5,452 nt of DNA. Source: Verrucomicrobiaceae bacterium (GTDB lineage: Bacteria > Verrucomicrobiota > Verrucomicrobiae > Verrucomicrobiales > Akkermansiaceae). The stretch is taken from positions 1-5,452 of the forward strand of contig CANBTO010000379.1 of assembly GCA_947372405.1 (NCBI GenBank), in the 5' to 3' direction. Position 1 is the stretch's first letter, and each line of letters starts with the position of its first letter. Position numbers and translations under genes: made by a program. The notes under the pieces were generated by a model, which was not told the origin of the DNA, ran no database searches, and worked only from the letters and a program-made list of their open reading frames with translations. Shown here piece after piece: positions 4,488-5,452 of the stretch.

Positions 4488-5452
4488 TTAGGTGGGTTCC
4501 GGAGATGAGGATTGATCGAGGCGTCTGCGATAGCTTTCCACGGCCTGGGTCCAGGCGGAGTGCATGCCCTCGGTGGAGCGTAGCCATACCGCACGGTGCA
4601 TTAACAGCATGGCGGGGGCAAGATAGAGTAGCTCGGAGAGTTCGTTTTTGGAGAGATCGGCCGGGCCGGCGGAGAGGCAGCGTTCCGCGAGGGCTTCCCC
4701 GGCTTCGGTGAGTTCGCCGTGTTCGAGCAGCGAGACATGGACGCCGTTGACGTAGGGATCCACCACGGCGGCGATGAGGCCACGGCGGCTGGCGCGGGAG
4801 GCGTCGAGCGCGGGATCGACGGCGGCTTTCGCCTCGTCCGCGAGGCGGATGATGGACGGCGGTTCGAGTTCCTCCGGGGTGGCGAGGATCTTGTGGCGGC
4901 GCAGCGCCCTGCCGTAGCGGGAGCGGCTGGTCCAGACCGAGACTGGAGCTGATAGAAGCAGCCCTGCGAGGATGGGGATCATCCAGAGGGAGAACGCGTA
5001 TCTGGAGGCGAAATTGCCGGGAACCTTCGCATGGTAGCCGATGTTGATGGCGACGGCGGACCAGACGATGCCGAGGATGGTCTGCACCGCGTGGAAACGG
5101 ATGGCGTCCCCCCAGGAGGTGCCGTCGGTCTCGCGGTTCTGGTTTCCCCAGCCGACGGCGCGGCCGAGGAAGATGCTGATGACCATCATGGTGTGCGCGG
5201 CCATGATGCAGGGAGCGAGCAGCATGGAGACGAGGGTTTCAAGCAACGCGCCGGTCAGGATGGGCAGCATGCCGCCAAAGGAGCGGCGGGTGCGGGTGGA
5301 CAGGATCGCGCCGAGGACGGCGAGGATCTTGGGCAGGAACAGGAGCAGGAACACCGCGCCGGTGAGGATGAGGCTTTGCTGGAGGCCGTTGATGTGGAAC
5401 CAGCGGTCCACATAACTCTCGAAGGGCAGGATGCTCAGTGAACTGGAATAGC
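4488..5452 (-). CDS. opgH: Glucans biosynthesis glucosyltransferase H (OpgH/MdoH), C-terminal part
   Basis: The frame is open to the right edge, so the start lies outside; 320 complete residues are visible. OpgH is an inner-membrane processive glucosyltransferase that uses UDP-glucose to make the beta-1,2-glucan backbone of osmoregulated periplasmic glucans. The visible part covers the C-terminal membrane region: a helix at about visible residues 27-50 (with LFLPKILAVL), a helical block at 61-92 (GALLETLVSMLLAP), the conserved FLGRAVGWGNQNR (94-106) before GTSW, helices near 120-138 and 153-173, then SRSRYGRALRRHKILATPEE (175-194). A soluble tail of about 125 residues follows. The order and wording of these blocks match the family well. 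The catalytic GT2 domain is outside the window. A GTG at 5411 is not a start, because the frame continues upstream. The gene precedes galK by 13 bp on the same strand. The partner opgG is not seen. Confidence 0.92.
   Translation of the reverse strand, partial: YSSSLSILPFESYVDRWFHINGLQQSLILTGAVFLLLFLPKILAVLGAILSTRTRRSFGGMLPILTGALLETLVSMLLAPCIMAAHTMMVISIFLGRAVGWGNQNRETDGTSWGDAIRFHAVQTILGIVWSAVAINIGYHAKVPGNFASRYAFSLWMIPILAGLLLSAPVSVWTSRSRYGRALRRHKILATPEELEPPSIIRLADEAKAAVDPALDASRASRRGLIAAVVDPYVNGVHVSLLEHGELTEAGEALAERCLSAGPADLSKNELSELLYLAPAMLLMHRAVWLRSTEGMHSAWTQAVESYRRRLDQSSSPEPT

Noticed and set aside
4475..4594. N-terminal extension of galactokinase to an upstream ATG
   Set aside because: The added 40 residues are proline/arginine-rich, unlike galactokinases, and overlap the opgH 3' end. 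The ATG at 4474 gives a normal N-terminus.

Overview
The window looks like chromosomal DNA from a GC-rich, Gram-negative-type bacterium, most likely a member of Verrucomicrobiota (Luteolibacter/Verrucomicrobiaceae-like). This is inference. It rests on the envelope genes (an outer-membrane beta-barrel and an OpgH-type periplasmic glucan synthase), a complete galactokinase, and short dispersed inverted repeats built from GCCAAG and CGCAGAT units of the kind I associate with that phylum. No rRNA or other phylogenetic marker is present to confirm it.

Layout, left to right. (1) Positions 1-330, minus strand: the N-terminal 110 residues of a TauE/SafE-type membrane transporter that runs off the left edge. 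(2) 498-1769, minus strand: an unusual fusion of a PepSY/TM inner-membrane protein with a C-terminal outer-membrane beta-barrel domain, joined through a segment that looks like an internal signal peptide. (3) 1770-2369: a 600-bp divergent intergenic region. It holds a 9-bp triple tandem repeat, a small dyad, one copy of a GCCAAG inverted-repeat element, and a palindromic operator candidate abutting the next gene. (4) 2370-2969, plus strand: a TetR/AcrR-family repressor. (5) 2970-3289: a convergent intergenic region almost filled by two inverted-repeat elements, a second GCCAAG copy and a CGCAGAT element. (6) 3290-4474, minus strand: complete galK. (7) 4488-5452, minus strand: the C-terminal 320 residues of OpgH (MdoH), only 13 bp upstream of galK and clearly co-directional.

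How the parts may work together. opgH and galK form a tight transcription unit. OpgH consumes UDP-glucose to make the glucan backbone, and GalK starts the Leloir route that leads to UDP-hexoses, so a shared nucleotide-sugar economy is plausible but not shown. The TetR protein probably controls itself through the TACCGA-N4-TCGGTA dyad just before its start; its other targets are not identifiable here. The PepSY-barrel fusion and the transporter face the same way, separated by 167 bp, and may be functionally linked. Sampled lines of the left block (1-1.8 kb) are about 50-58% GC, while tetR, galK and opgH are about 68-73%, which suggests different histories. The most notable items are the PepSY/beta-barrel fusion and the pair of direct repeat elements bracketing tetR.
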